From positions 1 through 39,864 of the forward strand of contig NZ_DFBS01000039.1 in the NCBI RefSeq assembly GCF_002366715.1: 39,864 nt of DNA. Direction: 5' to 3'. The stretch is from Halomonas sp. UBA3074 (GTDB lineage Bacteria > Pseudomonadota > Gammaproteobacteria > Pseudomonadales > Halomonadaceae). The translations under genes were made by a program, and so were the position numbers. This document shows, in pieces, positions 8,184 to 15,787 of the stretch. Below the pieces are notes generated by a model that saw only the letters and a list, made by a program, of their open reading frames with translations, ran no database searches and had not been told where the DNA came from. How positions within the stretch are numbered: the stretch's first letter is position 1; each line of letters opens with the position of its first letter.

Positions 8184-8449
8184 CGGTCGATATGCCCTAA
8201 GTCTTGACCAGGCGACAACTGGTCTCGCACACGCTGTTTGATGAGTTTTATGTCGGGAAAACCGCCGTCGCGCTTGCGCTCCCAAAGTAGAACGTCACCA
8301 CACCATATCTCGAAAGTGCCGCCATGAGAGGGTAATAACGCCACCTCGGTCAACTGTTCACCAAAGGTAGAAAGAAGCTCTTGTGCATACCAAGCGCTGC
8401 GTAACAGCCACTGGCATTGGGTGCAGTAGCGAATTTGAATGCGTGACAT
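8180..8449 (-). CDS. SelT/SelW/SelH-like redox protein (Rdx family)
   Basis: An 89-residue thioredoxin-fold protein with the CxxC motif near the N-terminus (RYCTQCQWLLRS; Cys9 and Cys12) and the family's middle motif GGTFEIWCGDVLLWERK. Bacterial homologues have Cys where animal SelW has selenocysteine. Their biochemical role is unclear. The start at 8449 has AAGGAG seven bases upstream, better than the in-frame codon at 8470. It is followed by the coupled EamA permease gene. Confidence 0.87.
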   Translation of the reverse strand: MSRIQIRYCTQCQWLLRSAWYAQELLSTFGEQLTEVALLPSHGGTFEIWCGDVLLWERKRDGGFPDIKLIKQRVRDQLSPGQDLGHIDR

Positions 8450-8530
8450 CAAGCGCTCCTTATCAGTCAATACCTTTGCAAGATACTATTTCAATCTTAA
8501 ACTAGATCACTTTAAAACTAGGTGACTCTA

Positions 8531-8612
8531 GAACCATGTCATTCCGAACCCTGCCATTCCAGAATCGTGCCATTCTAGGGCGGTGCCAATCTTCTCGAGC
8601 TTTGTCATTCTA
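8531..8612. repeat. Degenerate 16-bp repeats upstream of the MFS gene
   Basis: Four consecutive units of about 15-16 bp begin at 8531, 8546, 8562 and 8578, with a fifth at 8597-8612. The shared core is TG(C/T)CATTC. They lie in the divergent region between the SelW-like and MFS genes. No protein reads through them. They may be operator repeats or decayed low-complexity DNA. Confidence 0.55.
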
Positions 8613-8658
8613 AGCGCACATTCTGTCACCTTAAATTAGCAATCGCCAAGGAACCTTC

Positions 8659-9972
8659 ATGGCCCAACCGGATGTTTCACAGTCTCGCCTCTATGAGTGG
8701 TTAACGGGCGATGAAGATAGCCGCATGTGCGATGACATACCCGAAGGCGCCTGCGATGAACAGCCGCGCAATTTTTTCCTGCATTTATGGGCTTCTTTGG
8801 GTAATAAGCTGGCTGACGAACTGTCTAGCGCGCGGTTAGTGTTACCCTGGTTGATGGGTATCATCGGTGCCCCGGTATGGATGGTAGGGCTTTTAGTGCC
8901 CATCCGAGAGGCAGGCGCCCTGCTACCGCAAATTTTTGTGGCGGGGTTCATCCGCGTAAAACCTAAACGAAAGTGGGTATGGGTAACGGGCGCACTGATT
9001 CAGGCGTTAGCGGCTTTGGTTCTGGCCCTACTTGCATTATTCGCCACCGGCGCCTTAGGGGGCTCGTTGGTGTTAGCGGCACTCGTGCTGCTTTCACTGG
9101 CAAGAGGCCTCTCCTCCATCGCGACAAAAGACGTATTAGGCAAAACCATTGCTAAACGTCGCCGCGGTACGTTGATGGGATGGAGCGGCAGCGTTGCTGG
9201 CGGCGCTACACTAGCGGCGGGCGCTGCATTAATGCTATTTGAGAACCACCCCGGCAACATCGTTGTAGCGGTTCTTCTGGTCATCGCCGCCAGTGGCTGG
9301 TTAATGAATGCCATCGCCGCGGCCCGTATTGAAGAAGCGCCTGGCTCCGTGGAGGGCGGTGAAAATGGCTGGGACAGTATTAAGCTCGGTCTTTCGCTGC
9401 TTAAAAATGATCGCGCTTTTTTACATTTCAACCTTGCCAGAGCACTGCTGCTTTCAAGTGCACTCGCCCTGCCCTATATCGCCCTGTTAGGGCAAAACCA
9501 AAGTGGCACCGACCTTGGCGGCTTAGGCATACTCATTGTCGTGTCTGGAGTGGCCGCGATGGTGGCAAGCCCCATCTGGGGAAAGCGCGCGGACCAATCC
9601 AGCCGCAACGTCATGCGTGATGCGGCGATCGGAACAGCTATCTGCTGCTTACTCGCCGCTAGCTTAGCTTGGCTACCTGGGGGGTGGGCAGAGAGCATTT
9701 GGCCCTACGCTGCGGTTTACGCCCTCTTGGTGATTATTCACCATGGGGTACGTTTAGGGCGTAAAACCTATCTTGTCAACATGGCTACTCAAGATAACCG
9801 AGCGCTTTACGTTGCCCTTTCCAATACACTAACGGGCATTTTGATGCTCGTGGTAGGCGGTGTGATGGGCGCTTTAGCGCAATGGTTTGGCAGCGTTATT
9901 CTATTATTGATACTGGCTGCAACGGCTATCGGCGCCGTCCTTAGCGCCCATCAATTGCCCAACGTAGAATGA
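8659..9972 (+). CDS. MFS transporter
   Basis: A 437-residue integral membrane protein with about eleven or twelve hydrophobic helices. The hydrophilic N-terminus (about 45 residues) precedes ARLVLPWLMGIIGAPVWMVG. Loop-basic motifs (VKPKRKWVW, IAKRRRGTLMG, WGKRADQSSRNVM) fit the major facilitator fold, and the second half begins near RAFLHFNLARALLL. The substrate is not evident. AAGGAA precedes the ATG. The gene stands alone, with a promoter region containing 16-bp repeats and a short inverted repeat after its stop. Confidence 0.85.
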   Translation: MAQPDVSQSRLYEWLTGDEDSRMCDDIPEGACDEQPRNFFLHLWASLGNKLADELSSARLVLPWLMGIIGAPVWMVGLLVPIREAGALLPQIFVAGFIRVKPKRKWVWVTGALIQALAALVLALLALFATGALGGSLVLAALVLLSLARGLSSIATKDVLGKTIAKRRRGTLMGWSGSVAGGATLAAGAALMLFENHPGNIVVAVLLVIAASGWLMNAIAAARIEEAPGSVEGGENGWDSIKLGLSLLKNDRAFLHFNLARALLLSSALALPYIALLGQNQSGTDLGGLGILIVVSGVAAMVASPIWGKRADQSSRNVMRDAAIGTAICCLLAASLAWLPGGWAESIWPYAAVYALLVIIHHGVRLGRKTYLVNMATQDNRALYVALSNTLTGILMLVVGGVMGALAQWFGSVILLLILAATAIGAVLSAHQLPNVE

Positions 9973-9992
9973 CGCCAAACACCGCCTCATGG

Positions 9993-10020
9993 AGGCTTTA
10001 AGCCGCTCTTTATAAAGCCT
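9993..10020 (+). terminator. Weak terminator-like inverted repeat after MFS gene
   Basis: AGGCTTTA (9993-10000) and TAAAGCCT (10013-10020) form a perfect 8-bp stem with a 12-nt loop 20 bp after the MFS stop codon. The following bases (TCTAGCCTT) are only partly T-rich, so termination efficiency is doubtful. Confidence 0.35.
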
Positions 10021-10088
10021 TCTAGCCTTAACGCACTGCTCAAGATTGCAATGCGTGACAACGCTCGCCATGATAGAGCCCTGAAAGC

Positions 10089-10118
10089 AGCAGCATACCG
10101 CGCCATTAGTATGCTGCT
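10089..10118. promoter_or_regulatory. Inverted repeat upstream of the LOV gene
   Basis: A perfect 10-bp inverted repeat, AGCAGCATAC / GTATGCTGCT, with a 10-nt spacer lies 91-120 bp before the LOV start. TATAAT at 10119-10124 directly abuts it and could be a -10 element, though no good -35 is visible. It could be an operator or the 3' hairpin of the preceding transcript. Confidence 0.35.
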
Positions 10119-10208
10119 TATAATAAGTGATTTAAAATTCCGCCCGTTTAAAGGCAAAAATGCCACTTGGCTGGCGGAAAGGACTGGAGCTGCAACAGGA
10201 ACCCCTTG

Positions 10209-10637
10209 ATGAAACGATCTCCATTGATCAGTCCAGAGCTGCTCGAACGCATCATTGACGCATCGGAAGACGGCATTGTCGTTGCTGAACAGGAAGGGGA
10301 TGAAACCATCCTCATCTATGTCAATAAAGGCTTTGAGCGCTTAACGGGCTACAGCGCGGATGAAATTCTGTACCGTGACTGTCGTTTTTTACAGAACGAA
10401 GACCGCGACCAGGATGCGTTAAATTCTATCCGCGAGGCGCTTAAAGAGGGACAGCCGTCTCGGGAAGTACTTCGTAATTACCGTAAAGATGGCACCATGT
10501 TTTGGAATGAGCTATCCATCACACCGGTTTACGACGAAGCAGATGAGCTGATGTATTTCATCGGCGTACAAAAAGACGTTACAGAACGGGTAGAGGCTCA
10601 GCTAGCGCTTGCCGAGCTTCAAAAGCAGCGAGACTAG
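10209..10637 (+). CDS. Short LOV blue-light photoreceptor (PpSB-LOV type)
   Basis: A 142-residue protein made almost entirely of one PAS/LOV domain. The photoactive Cys58 lies in YRDCRFLQ. Flavin-pocket signatures NKGFERLTGYS, REVLRNYRKDG, WNELSITPV and YFIGVQKDVT are all present. A C-terminal helix (about 122-142) follows and there is no effector domain. Length and sequence resemble Pseudomonas putida PpSB1-LOV, including Asp for Asn before the Cys. Family knowledge: blue light forms an FMN-Cys adduct, and signalling is probably by dimer rearrangement. The ATG at 10209 has AGGA upstream. The in-frame start at 10167 lies in non-conserved sequence. Confidence 0.93.
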   Translation: MKRSPLISPELLERIIDASEDGIVVAEQEGDETILIYVNKGFERLTGYSADEILYRDCRFLQNEDRDQDALNSIREALKEGQPSREVLRNYRKDGTMFWNELSITPVYDEADELMYFIGVQKDVTERVEAQLALAELQKQRD

Positions 10638-10831
10638 GGCTAAAAACTCACTTTCTCACTAAAAAAACGATCAACGCTTGAACTTCATCCCAACTGGCGT
10701 TATATAGCGACAAGGCGCTTAATCTGCGCCAGGTCCTTCACTTTGCGAACACCGCATGCTGATAGTTCCGCATGTGCTAACAAGTGGAGCCGTTGTTACG
10801 CCGGCACGCCGGCTGGGTTGGAGGACATCAC

Positions 10832-11044
10832 ATGAGCCGTGATCCCCTAAATCGTGAAACGTTTACCAGTGAAGCACTCGATTCAGACGAATTCGAAAGT
10901 TTAGATGCCGTCAATGATGATCATTACGGAAAAAGTAAACCAAGCAAGGCTGACAGCTTACGGGCCCGACGCCAAGTGGAAGCATGGCTAGAAGAGCGTC
11001 GACTTCAGCGTGCCATAGAAGACGATTGGGACGAAGAAGAGTAA
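10832..11044 (+). CDS. Small acidic protein, PA3496-like
   Basis: A 70-residue soluble protein. The Asp/Ser-rich N-terminal half is followed by a charged helix, ARRQVEAWLEERRLQRAIED, and the tail DWDEEE. That arginine-rich helix followed by DDW resembles a small family in Pseudomonas and Halomonas named after PA3496 (putative envelope integrity), recalled from memory. The GGAGG seven bases before 10832 decides the start, which is preferred over an upstream ATG at 10784. No biochemical function can be assigned. Its stop codon lies in a 17-bp tandem duplication. Confidence 0.75.
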   Translation: MSRDPLNRETFTSEALDSDEFESLDAVNDDHYGKSKPSKADSLRARRQVEAWLEERRLQRAIEDDWDEEE

Positions 11045-11075
11045 ACGTGAACCTTGAGTAAACGTGAGCCTTGAA
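11042..11075. repeat. 17-bp tandem duplication over a stop codon
   Basis: TAAACGTGAACCTTGAG (11042-11058) is followed directly by a copy with two changes (11059-11075). The first unit contains the TAA stop of the PA3496-like gene. This looks like a small slippage duplication in the 3' untranslated region. Confidence 0.7.
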
Positions 11076-11221
11076 GAGCTGGGCCTTCTCAAACAATGAG
11101 CGGGCCTAGCTGAAGCGCAATCCAAGCAGCCTAGCCTTTCCTGGTACAGACCTCTATCATCACGCTTTCGCCAGTAGCCAGCTGCTGTCGCTAATTTCTT
11201 TCATCAACCTAACGGATCTCC

Positions 11222-12883
11222 ATGGCGCAATACGTTTTCACCATGAACCGGGTTGGCAAAGTAGTGCCGCCCAAAAAGCAAATTCTCAAGGATATTTCAC
11301 TGTCTTTTTTCCCAGGCGCCAAAATCGGCGTGTTGGGGTTGAACGGTTCGGGAAAATCCACACTGCTGCGCATTATGGCCGGTGTCGATAAAGAGTTTGA
11401 AGGTGAAGCTCGTCCGATGCCCGGCATCAATATCGGTTACCTACCCCAGGAACCGGAGCTAGATGACGAGAAAAACGTCCGCGCCACGGTCGAAGAAGCC
11501 CTAGGCGCGATTAAAGAAGCGCAAGAGAAGCTGGATGGGGTTTATGCCGCTTACGCAGAGCCTGACGCCGATTTTGATGCGCTCGCCAGCGAGCAAGCGC
11601 GGCTGGAAAATATCATTGAAGCCGCTGACGCGCATAACTTGGAACGCAAACTAGACGTCGCCGCTGAGGCGTTGCGCCTCCCGCCTTGGGAAGCCAAAGT
11701 GGGCAATCTATCAGGTGGCGAACGTCGCCGGGTAGCGCTATGCCGTCTGCTGCTCTCAAGCCCTGACATGCTGCTGCTGGATGAGCCGACCAACCACCTT
11801 GATGCCGAATCGGTGGCTTGGCTTGAACGCTTCCTACATGACTATAGCGGCACCGTGGTAGCGATAACCCACGACCGCTATTTCCTGGATAACGTTGCTG
11901 GCTGGATCCTGGAGCTAGATCGCGGGCAAGGCATTCCGTTTGAAGGTAACTACTCTCAATGGCTCGAGCAGAAAGATCAGCGCTTAAACCAAGAAGCCAA
12001 ACAGGAAGCGTCACGTCAAAAAGCGATCAGGCAAGAGCTTGAGTGGGTACGCAGCAACGCCAAAGGTCGTCAGGCAAAAAGCAAAGCGCGCCTCAACCGC
12101 TTTGAAGAAATGCAGTCAGGCGATTTCCAGAAGCGTAATGAAACCAATGAAATATACATTCCACCTGGCCCACGCCTAGGCGACAAAGTCATCGAGTTTC
12201 ACAATGTCACTAAACGCTTCGATGATAAGCTGCTTTATCAAGACCTCTCCTTTACCATTCCGCCAGGCGCCATTGTGGGCATCGTGGGCGGTAACGGTGC
12301 GGGTAAGTCGACCCTCTTTCAGCTAATGACGGGTAACCAGCAGCCTGATTCAGGCGAGGTTGTCATTGGTGAGACCGTCGATATCGCTTACGTCGAGCAG
12401 TTACGCGATGCCCTGGATAACAAGCAGACGGTCTGGGAAGCGGTATCGGATGGTCAGGACATCCTGAACATCAATGGCTACGAAGTCTCTTCGCGCGCCT
12501 ACGTGGGTCGATTCAACTTTAAAGGCAACGATCAACAGAAGCGTTTATCGGAGCTCTCGGGCGGGGAACGCGGTCGCTTACAGCTTGCCCAAACGCTTAA
12601 ACAAGGCGCCAATGTCTTGTTGCTCGATGAGCCATCAAATGACCTGGATATCGAAACGCTACGGGCGCTGGAAGACGCACTACTGGCCTTCCCGGGCTGC
12701 GCCATGGTGATTTCTCACGATCGCTGGTTCTTGGATCGTATCGCCACGCACATTATGGCGTTTGAAGGTGATTCTGAAGTGGTCGTGTTTGAAGGCAACT
12801 ACGCAGAATACGAAGAAGACCATAAAAAACGGGTTGGTAACGACACACCTAAACGCATGAAATACAAGCGTATTGATGCCTGA
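11222..12883 (+). CDS. ettA: Energy-dependent translational throttle protein EttA (ABC-F)
   Basis: A 553-residue soluble protein with two ABC domains and no membrane segment. Domain 1 has Walker A GLNGSGKST (39-47), LSGGERRRVALCR and LLLDEPTNHLD. Domain 2 has GGNGAGKST, LSGGERGRLQLAQ and LLLDEPSNDLD. The linker carries the arm/P-site-tRNA interaction segment, including SNAKGRQAKSKARLNRFEEM. By family knowledge EttA binds the ribosomal E site and gates the first elongation steps according to ATP/ADP. Length matches E. coli EttA (555). It is monocistronic and ends in a strong terminator. Confidence 0.97.
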   Translation: MAQYVFTMNRVGKVVPPKKQILKDISLSFFPGAKIGVLGLNGSGKSTLLRIMAGVDKEFEGEARPMPGINIGYLPQEPELDDEKNVRATVEEALGAIKEAQEKLDGVYAAYAEPDADFDALASEQARLENIIEAADAHNLERKLDVAAEALRLPPWEAKVGNLSGGERRRVALCRLLLSSPDMLLLDEPTNHLDAESVAWLERFLHDYSGTVVAITHDRYFLDNVAGWILELDRGQGIPFEGNYSQWLEQKDQRLNQEAKQEASRQKAIRQELEWVRSNAKGRQAKSKARLNRFEEMQSGDFQKRNETNEIYIPPGPRLGDKVIEFHNVTKRFDDKLLYQDLSFTIPPGAIVGIVGGNGAGKSTLFQLMTGNQQPDSGEVVIGETVDIAYVEQLRDALDNKQTVWEAVSDGQDILNINGYEVSSRAYVGRFNFKGNDQQKRLSELSGGERGRLQLAQTLKQGANVLLLDEPSNDLDIETLRALEDALLAFPGCAMVISHDRWFLDRIATHIMAFEGDSEVVVFEGNYAEYEEDHKKRVGNDTPKRMKYKRIDA

Positions 12884-12914
12884 TAATTGGCCTCGCACTA
12901 ACGGCGTTATGAAC

Positions 12915-12949
12915 AACAAGAAGGCCTCGCTTTGCGGGGCCTTCTTGTT
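12915..12949 (+). terminator. Rho-independent terminator of ettA
   Basis: AACAAGAAGGCC pairs with GGCCTTCTTGTT. The inner CGC-TTT-GCG extends the stem to 16 bp with one G-T wobble. The 3' arm is T-rich. The structure is nearly symmetric and may also stop transcription from the DUF1328 side. Confidence 0.8.
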
Positions 12950-13029
12950 GGTAGTGACTATCCCAATCAGTCACTGGCAGGCAGTCAATTGAACCGGCGA
13001 GTACTATCGATGCGGACTCCCCCTAACAC

Positions 13030-13188
13030 CTACCGCCGACGACCGGTCATAAAGGAAACAATAGACAGGACGAAAAATAGAACGAAAAGAATTTCTGCAA
13101 TTATCGAAGCAGCCCCGGCGACACCAGAAAAGCCTACCATGCCCGCGATAATCGCAATGATCAGAAAAATAACGGCATTCCCTAGCAT
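13030..13188 (-). CDS. DUF1328 small membrane protein (YtjA-like)
   Basis: A 52-residue protein with two hydrophobic segments (AVIFLIIAIIAGMVGF and IIAEILFVLFFVLSIVSFMT) joined by a Gly/Ala turn, ending in GRRR. This is the standard layout of DUF1328 proteins in proteobacteria. Function is unknown. AAGGAG six bases before the ATG at 13188 sets the start. It follows coq7 by 72 bp on the same strand. It is likely an inner-membrane protein. Confidence 0.88.
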   Translation of the reverse strand: MLGNAVIFLIIAIIAGMVGFSGVAGAASIIAEILFVLFFVLSIVSFMTGRRR

Positions 13189-13260
13189 CTTGCGCTCCTT
13201 CCCTTGGTAACGCTTGCCTTGCGCCATGGCTGCCACGCCATCGCATGACGGCACCACGTG

Positions 13261-13902
13261 TTAAAGGTGGTAAACACCTTTCGACATCACTTTCGATACC
13301 AACCGCATCCCCCACTTCGCTGGGGCTGGGAAACGCACACCGCCCGCCTCAAGGGCCAGGTGAGCATGGTGGGCTTCATCGGCAGCCATTTGGCGCAATA
13401 TGACCCTTGAGCGATGATCGTCTGAGGGAAGCGCTTTTTGATGCACATCCAGCTGCCTGCCCAGCTCTTCTTGGGCCGCCGCCACAATACCCAAACTGAT
13501 CCGGTCACTGATCACGCCGGTCGTGGCGCCGATACCAAACGAGGCGACATAAACGAGAGGGTTAAGGTAACTCGTTCGGCTTTGTAGCTGCGTCAGACGC
13601 TCATCGCACCAGGCCAAATGATCGAGCTCTTCTAACGCGGCATGATCCATCTGTTTACGCGCCAGGGGGAGCTTGGCCGTGGCACTTTGCCCCTGGTACA
13701 GCGCTTGGGCACACACTTCCCCCGTATGAGTGATGCGCATTAAACTTGCTGCGTGACGGCGCTCCTGATCGTCGAGGGGTCCATCAACAGCGCTGTCAGC
13801 CGGGTTGGTGCGCTGCGAGGTGGCTGCATGCGGCATGAGCGTACGTAAAAAGATATCAAACTGATGAATGACGCGATCTGAACGACTCTGCAGACGATCC
13901 AT
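13261..13902 (-). CDS. coq7: Demethoxyubiquinone hydroxylase Coq7
   Basis: A 213-residue di-iron enzyme that hydroxylates 2-octaprenyl-3-methyl-6-methoxy-benzoquinol in ubiquinone synthesis. Visible motifs are RITHTGEVCAQALYQGQ, the iron-ligand EELDHLAWC, and C-terminal ADEAHHAHLAL. The conserved SDRISLG..AAQEELG carries further ligands. It replaces the flavin enzyme UbiF of E. coli, as in Pseudomonas. GGAG lies seven bases before the ATG. It is probably peripheral on the inner membrane. It sits between hinT and the DUF1328 gene on the minus strand. Confidence 0.95.
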   Translation of the reverse strand: MDRLQSRSDRVIHQFDIFLRTLMPHAATSQRTNPADSAVDGPLDDQERRHAASLMRITHTGEVCAQALYQGQSATAKLPLARKQMDHAALEELDHLAWCDERLTQLQSRTSYLNPLVYVASFGIGATTGVISDRISLGIVAAAQEELGRQLDVHQKALPSDDHRSRVILRQMAADEAHHAHLALEAGGVRFPAPAKWGMRLVSKVMSKGVYHL

Positions 13903-13956
13903 AACAACACTCCGTCGTTGTAGGCTAGATTGTTTTAAGCTAGCAAACGGCTTCGC

Positions 13957-14298
13957 CTAACCGGCGGGCCAAGTGAAGACACGCCCGCCCATTAAATGCA
14001 TATGAATATGGTAGACCGTTTGCCCGCCCATTTCGTTGCAGTTCATCACAACGCGATACCCGTCTTCAGCAAACCCCTGCTCGCGGGCTAGCTTGGCAGC
14101 GGTAAACTGCAGCCGCCCGATGGTGGCAAGGTCGGCTTCATCGATATCGTTGAGTGTCGCGATATGCTTTTTAGGGATAATGAGCTGGTGGGTCGGCGCC
14201 TGAGGGCCGATATCGTTAAACGCCAGCACATGGTCGTCTTCATACACGATATCCGCTGGTATTTCGCGCTTGATGATTTTACAAAACAGACAATCCAT
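13957..14298 (-). CDS. hinT: HIT-family purine nucleoside phosphoramidase
   Basis: A 113-residue HIT protein. The histidine triad HIHMHLMGG is at the C-terminus (H97, H99 and H101 of the motif). The N-terminal DCLFCKIIKREIPADIVYED is typical of HinT/YcfF-like hydrolases, with FCKII carrying the usual Cys pair. The family hydrolyses AMP-lysine and other adenosine phosphoramidates. Length is standard. It lies 98 bp from prkB and 54 bp from coq7 on the same strand. Confidence 0.93.
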   Translation of the reverse strand: MDCLFCKIIKREIPADIVYEDDHVLAFNDIGPQAPTHQLIIPKKHIATLNDIDEADLATIGRLQFTAAKLAREQGFAEDGYRVVMNCNEMGGQTVYHIHMHLMGGRVFTWPAG

Positions 14299-14369
14299 AC
14301 CGCTCTCCTTTATCAGCTACCTGTCACTTATGTGATGCCTTATCGCTATTAGCTTAATGCTTGCCCCCG

Positions 14370-14389
14370 TGAGAGCTCGCATGCTCTCA
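14370..14389 (-). terminator. Hairpin downstream of prkB
   Basis: TGAGAGC (14383-14389 on the minus strand) pairs with GCTCTCA after a 6-nt loop, 8 bp after the prkB stop. The minus-strand bases that follow are G-rich rather than T-rich, so it may be an RNA-stabilising hairpin rather than a terminator. Confidence 0.35.
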
Positions 14390-14396
14390 ACACCTT

Positions 14397-15269
14397 TTAT
14401 CGGAAACGTCTCTGGGCAAGAAGATGCCTAACCAAGGGGGCAAGAATCAGCTCCATCGCCAGCGACATCCTCGCCCCCGGCACTACTAGCGTATGCGGTC
14501 GCGTCATAAATGAGTCTTTGATCATCGCCAGCAGCCAGGGGAAATCGACGGTGGAAGGGTCCCGAAAGCGGATAACCACAAACGACTCAGCGTCGGTAGG
14601 AATATCCTGCACCTCAAAGGGGTTAGAGGTATCGACGGTAGGCACACGCTGAAAATTAATATGCGTGCGTGAAAACTGCGGCTGAATATAACGAACATAG
14701 TCGTCCATTCGACCCAGAATGGTGTCGATGACCGCTTCTTGCGAATAGCCACGCAGCTTGGTATCTCGATCGATCTTTTGAATCCATTCCAGATTCATGG
14801 TTGGCGCGACCCCGACCAACAAGTCCACGTGACGAGCGATGTCGTACTCTTCGGTCACCAACCCCCCATGCAGGCCTTCATAAAATAGAAGATCGGTCCC
14901 ACAGGGCAGTGACTGCCACTCGGTAAACGTGCCTACGCGATAGCCCGCTTCAATTTTTTGCTTATCCTCGGCGTGAATATAGTGCCGAAATGTGCCGGAG
15001 CCGTGTTCGCCATACTCGCTGAAGAGACCTTCCAGGCGATCCAATAAGTTAGCTTCTACAGCAAAATGCGAAAGCTCATCTTTACGCTCGGGTTCTTCCC
15101 GAAAGATACGGTGCAGGTCATCGCGGGTATAGCGGTGAAAGGCATCGCCATCGACGACGGCTGCATGCACGTCCTCGCGAAGAAACATCCGTTCAAAGCT
15201 GCGCCGCACGGTGGTCGTGCCTGCCCCGGAAGAGCCGGTGACGGCGATAATCGGATACTCCCGCGACAT
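14397..15269 (-). CDS. prkB: Phosphoribulokinase-like kinase PrkB
   Basis: A 290-residue P-loop kinase. Walker A is VTGSSGAGTTTV (about 9-20). The phosphoribulokinase/uridine-kinase region follows (DGDAFHRYTRDDL, FYEGLHGG, HVDLLVGVAPTMNLEWIQK, RRMDDY-like YIQPQFSRTHINFQRVP). It belongs to the E. coli PrkB group found in heterotrophs, not the Calvin-cycle enzyme context. No RuBisCO gene is in the window, so the physiological substrate is uncertain. The ATG overlaps the stop of the thioesterase gene (TGATG), indicating coupled translation. Confidence 0.93.
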   Translation of the reverse strand: MSREYPIIAVTGSSGAGTTTVRRSFERMFLREDVHAAVVDGDAFHRYTRDDLHRIFREEPERKDELSHFAVEANLLDRLEGLFSEYGEHGSGTFRHYIHAEDKQKIEAGYRVGTFTEWQSLPCGTDLLFYEGLHGGLVTEEYDIARHVDLLVGVAPTMNLEWIQKIDRDTKLRGYSQEAVIDTILGRMDDYVRYIQPQFSRTHINFQRVPTVDTSNPFEVQDIPTDAESFVVIRFRDPSTVDFPWLLAMIKDSFMTRPHTLVVPGARMSLAMELILAPLVRHLLAQRRFR

Positions 15270-15709
15270 CAGCCACTCCTCGCATCGGCAAGCGCTCGTT
15301 TGACGGGTTCAGGCACCTCGACAGGGCGCCCCGTCGCCAGATCAATGAGCAATTGATTGACGCGAGCCGTAGCGACTACCTGCTCGGAGTCCGCCAGGTA
15401 GACACGCTGATAAATCGTCAATGCTTTTCCCTGCGGTTCGGGCACCGCGGTCTCGATCATTAGCGCGTCCGGCCAACGTGCTTCATGTTGATACTGCACT
15501 GCAAGGTCCGCAACAACCGAAGGATGCCCACCCATGTCCCACTCAGGCAAGTCCAACGCCGCAAAGGCTTGGCTACGCGCCTCATGGAGCAGCGATACCA
15601 GCGCATCGTGCCCCAGGTGGCGCCCATAGTTCATATCGGTTATCCGCACTGTCAAAGAGTGACGATGAATGACCGCTTCAGCGGGGAAGTCCAGCTTGAC
15701 ACGCTCCAT
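15269..15709 (-). CDS. Hotdog-fold acyl-CoA thioesterase
   Basis: A 146-residue hotdog protein of the 4-hydroxybenzoyl-CoA thioesterase/YbgC class. VRITDMNYGRHLGHDALVSL holds the family's active-site strand and helix, with Asn replacing the more common Asp-Tyr-x-His layout (NYGRHLGHD). The strands VVADLAVQYQHEARWPDAL and ARVNQLLIDLATGRPVEVPE complete the fold. The acyl substrate cannot be deduced. It lies downstream of purD (78-bp gap) and overlaps prkB by one base. Confidence 0.88.
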   Translation of the reverse strand: MERVKLDFPAEAVIHRHSLTVRITDMNYGRHLGHDALVSLLHEARSQAFAALDLPEWDMGGHPSVVADLAVQYQHEARWPDALMIETAVPEPQGKALTIYQRVYLADSEQVVATARVNQLLIDLATGRPVEVPEPVKRALADARSG

Positions 15710-15787
15710 GCCTTTTCCTCGTCAGTGAATTAGAAAACCGTAGTTGGTGTAGGCTATTTGCTTAGCGTTGATGAGCGTCAAACCTAC

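Noticed and set aside
8531..8612. CRISPR array
   Set aside because: The units are only about 16 bp, imperfect, have no unique spacers between them and no cas gene nearby.
10638..10831. Small gene or RNA between the LOV and PA3496-like genes
   Set aside because: Only short unconvincing frames and a repeated CCGCATG are present, with no terminator or promoter pair that I can support.
14397..15269. PrkB as evidence of a Calvin cycle
   Set aside because: The heterotrophic PrkB group occurs without RuBisCO, and no carbon-fixation gene is nearby.
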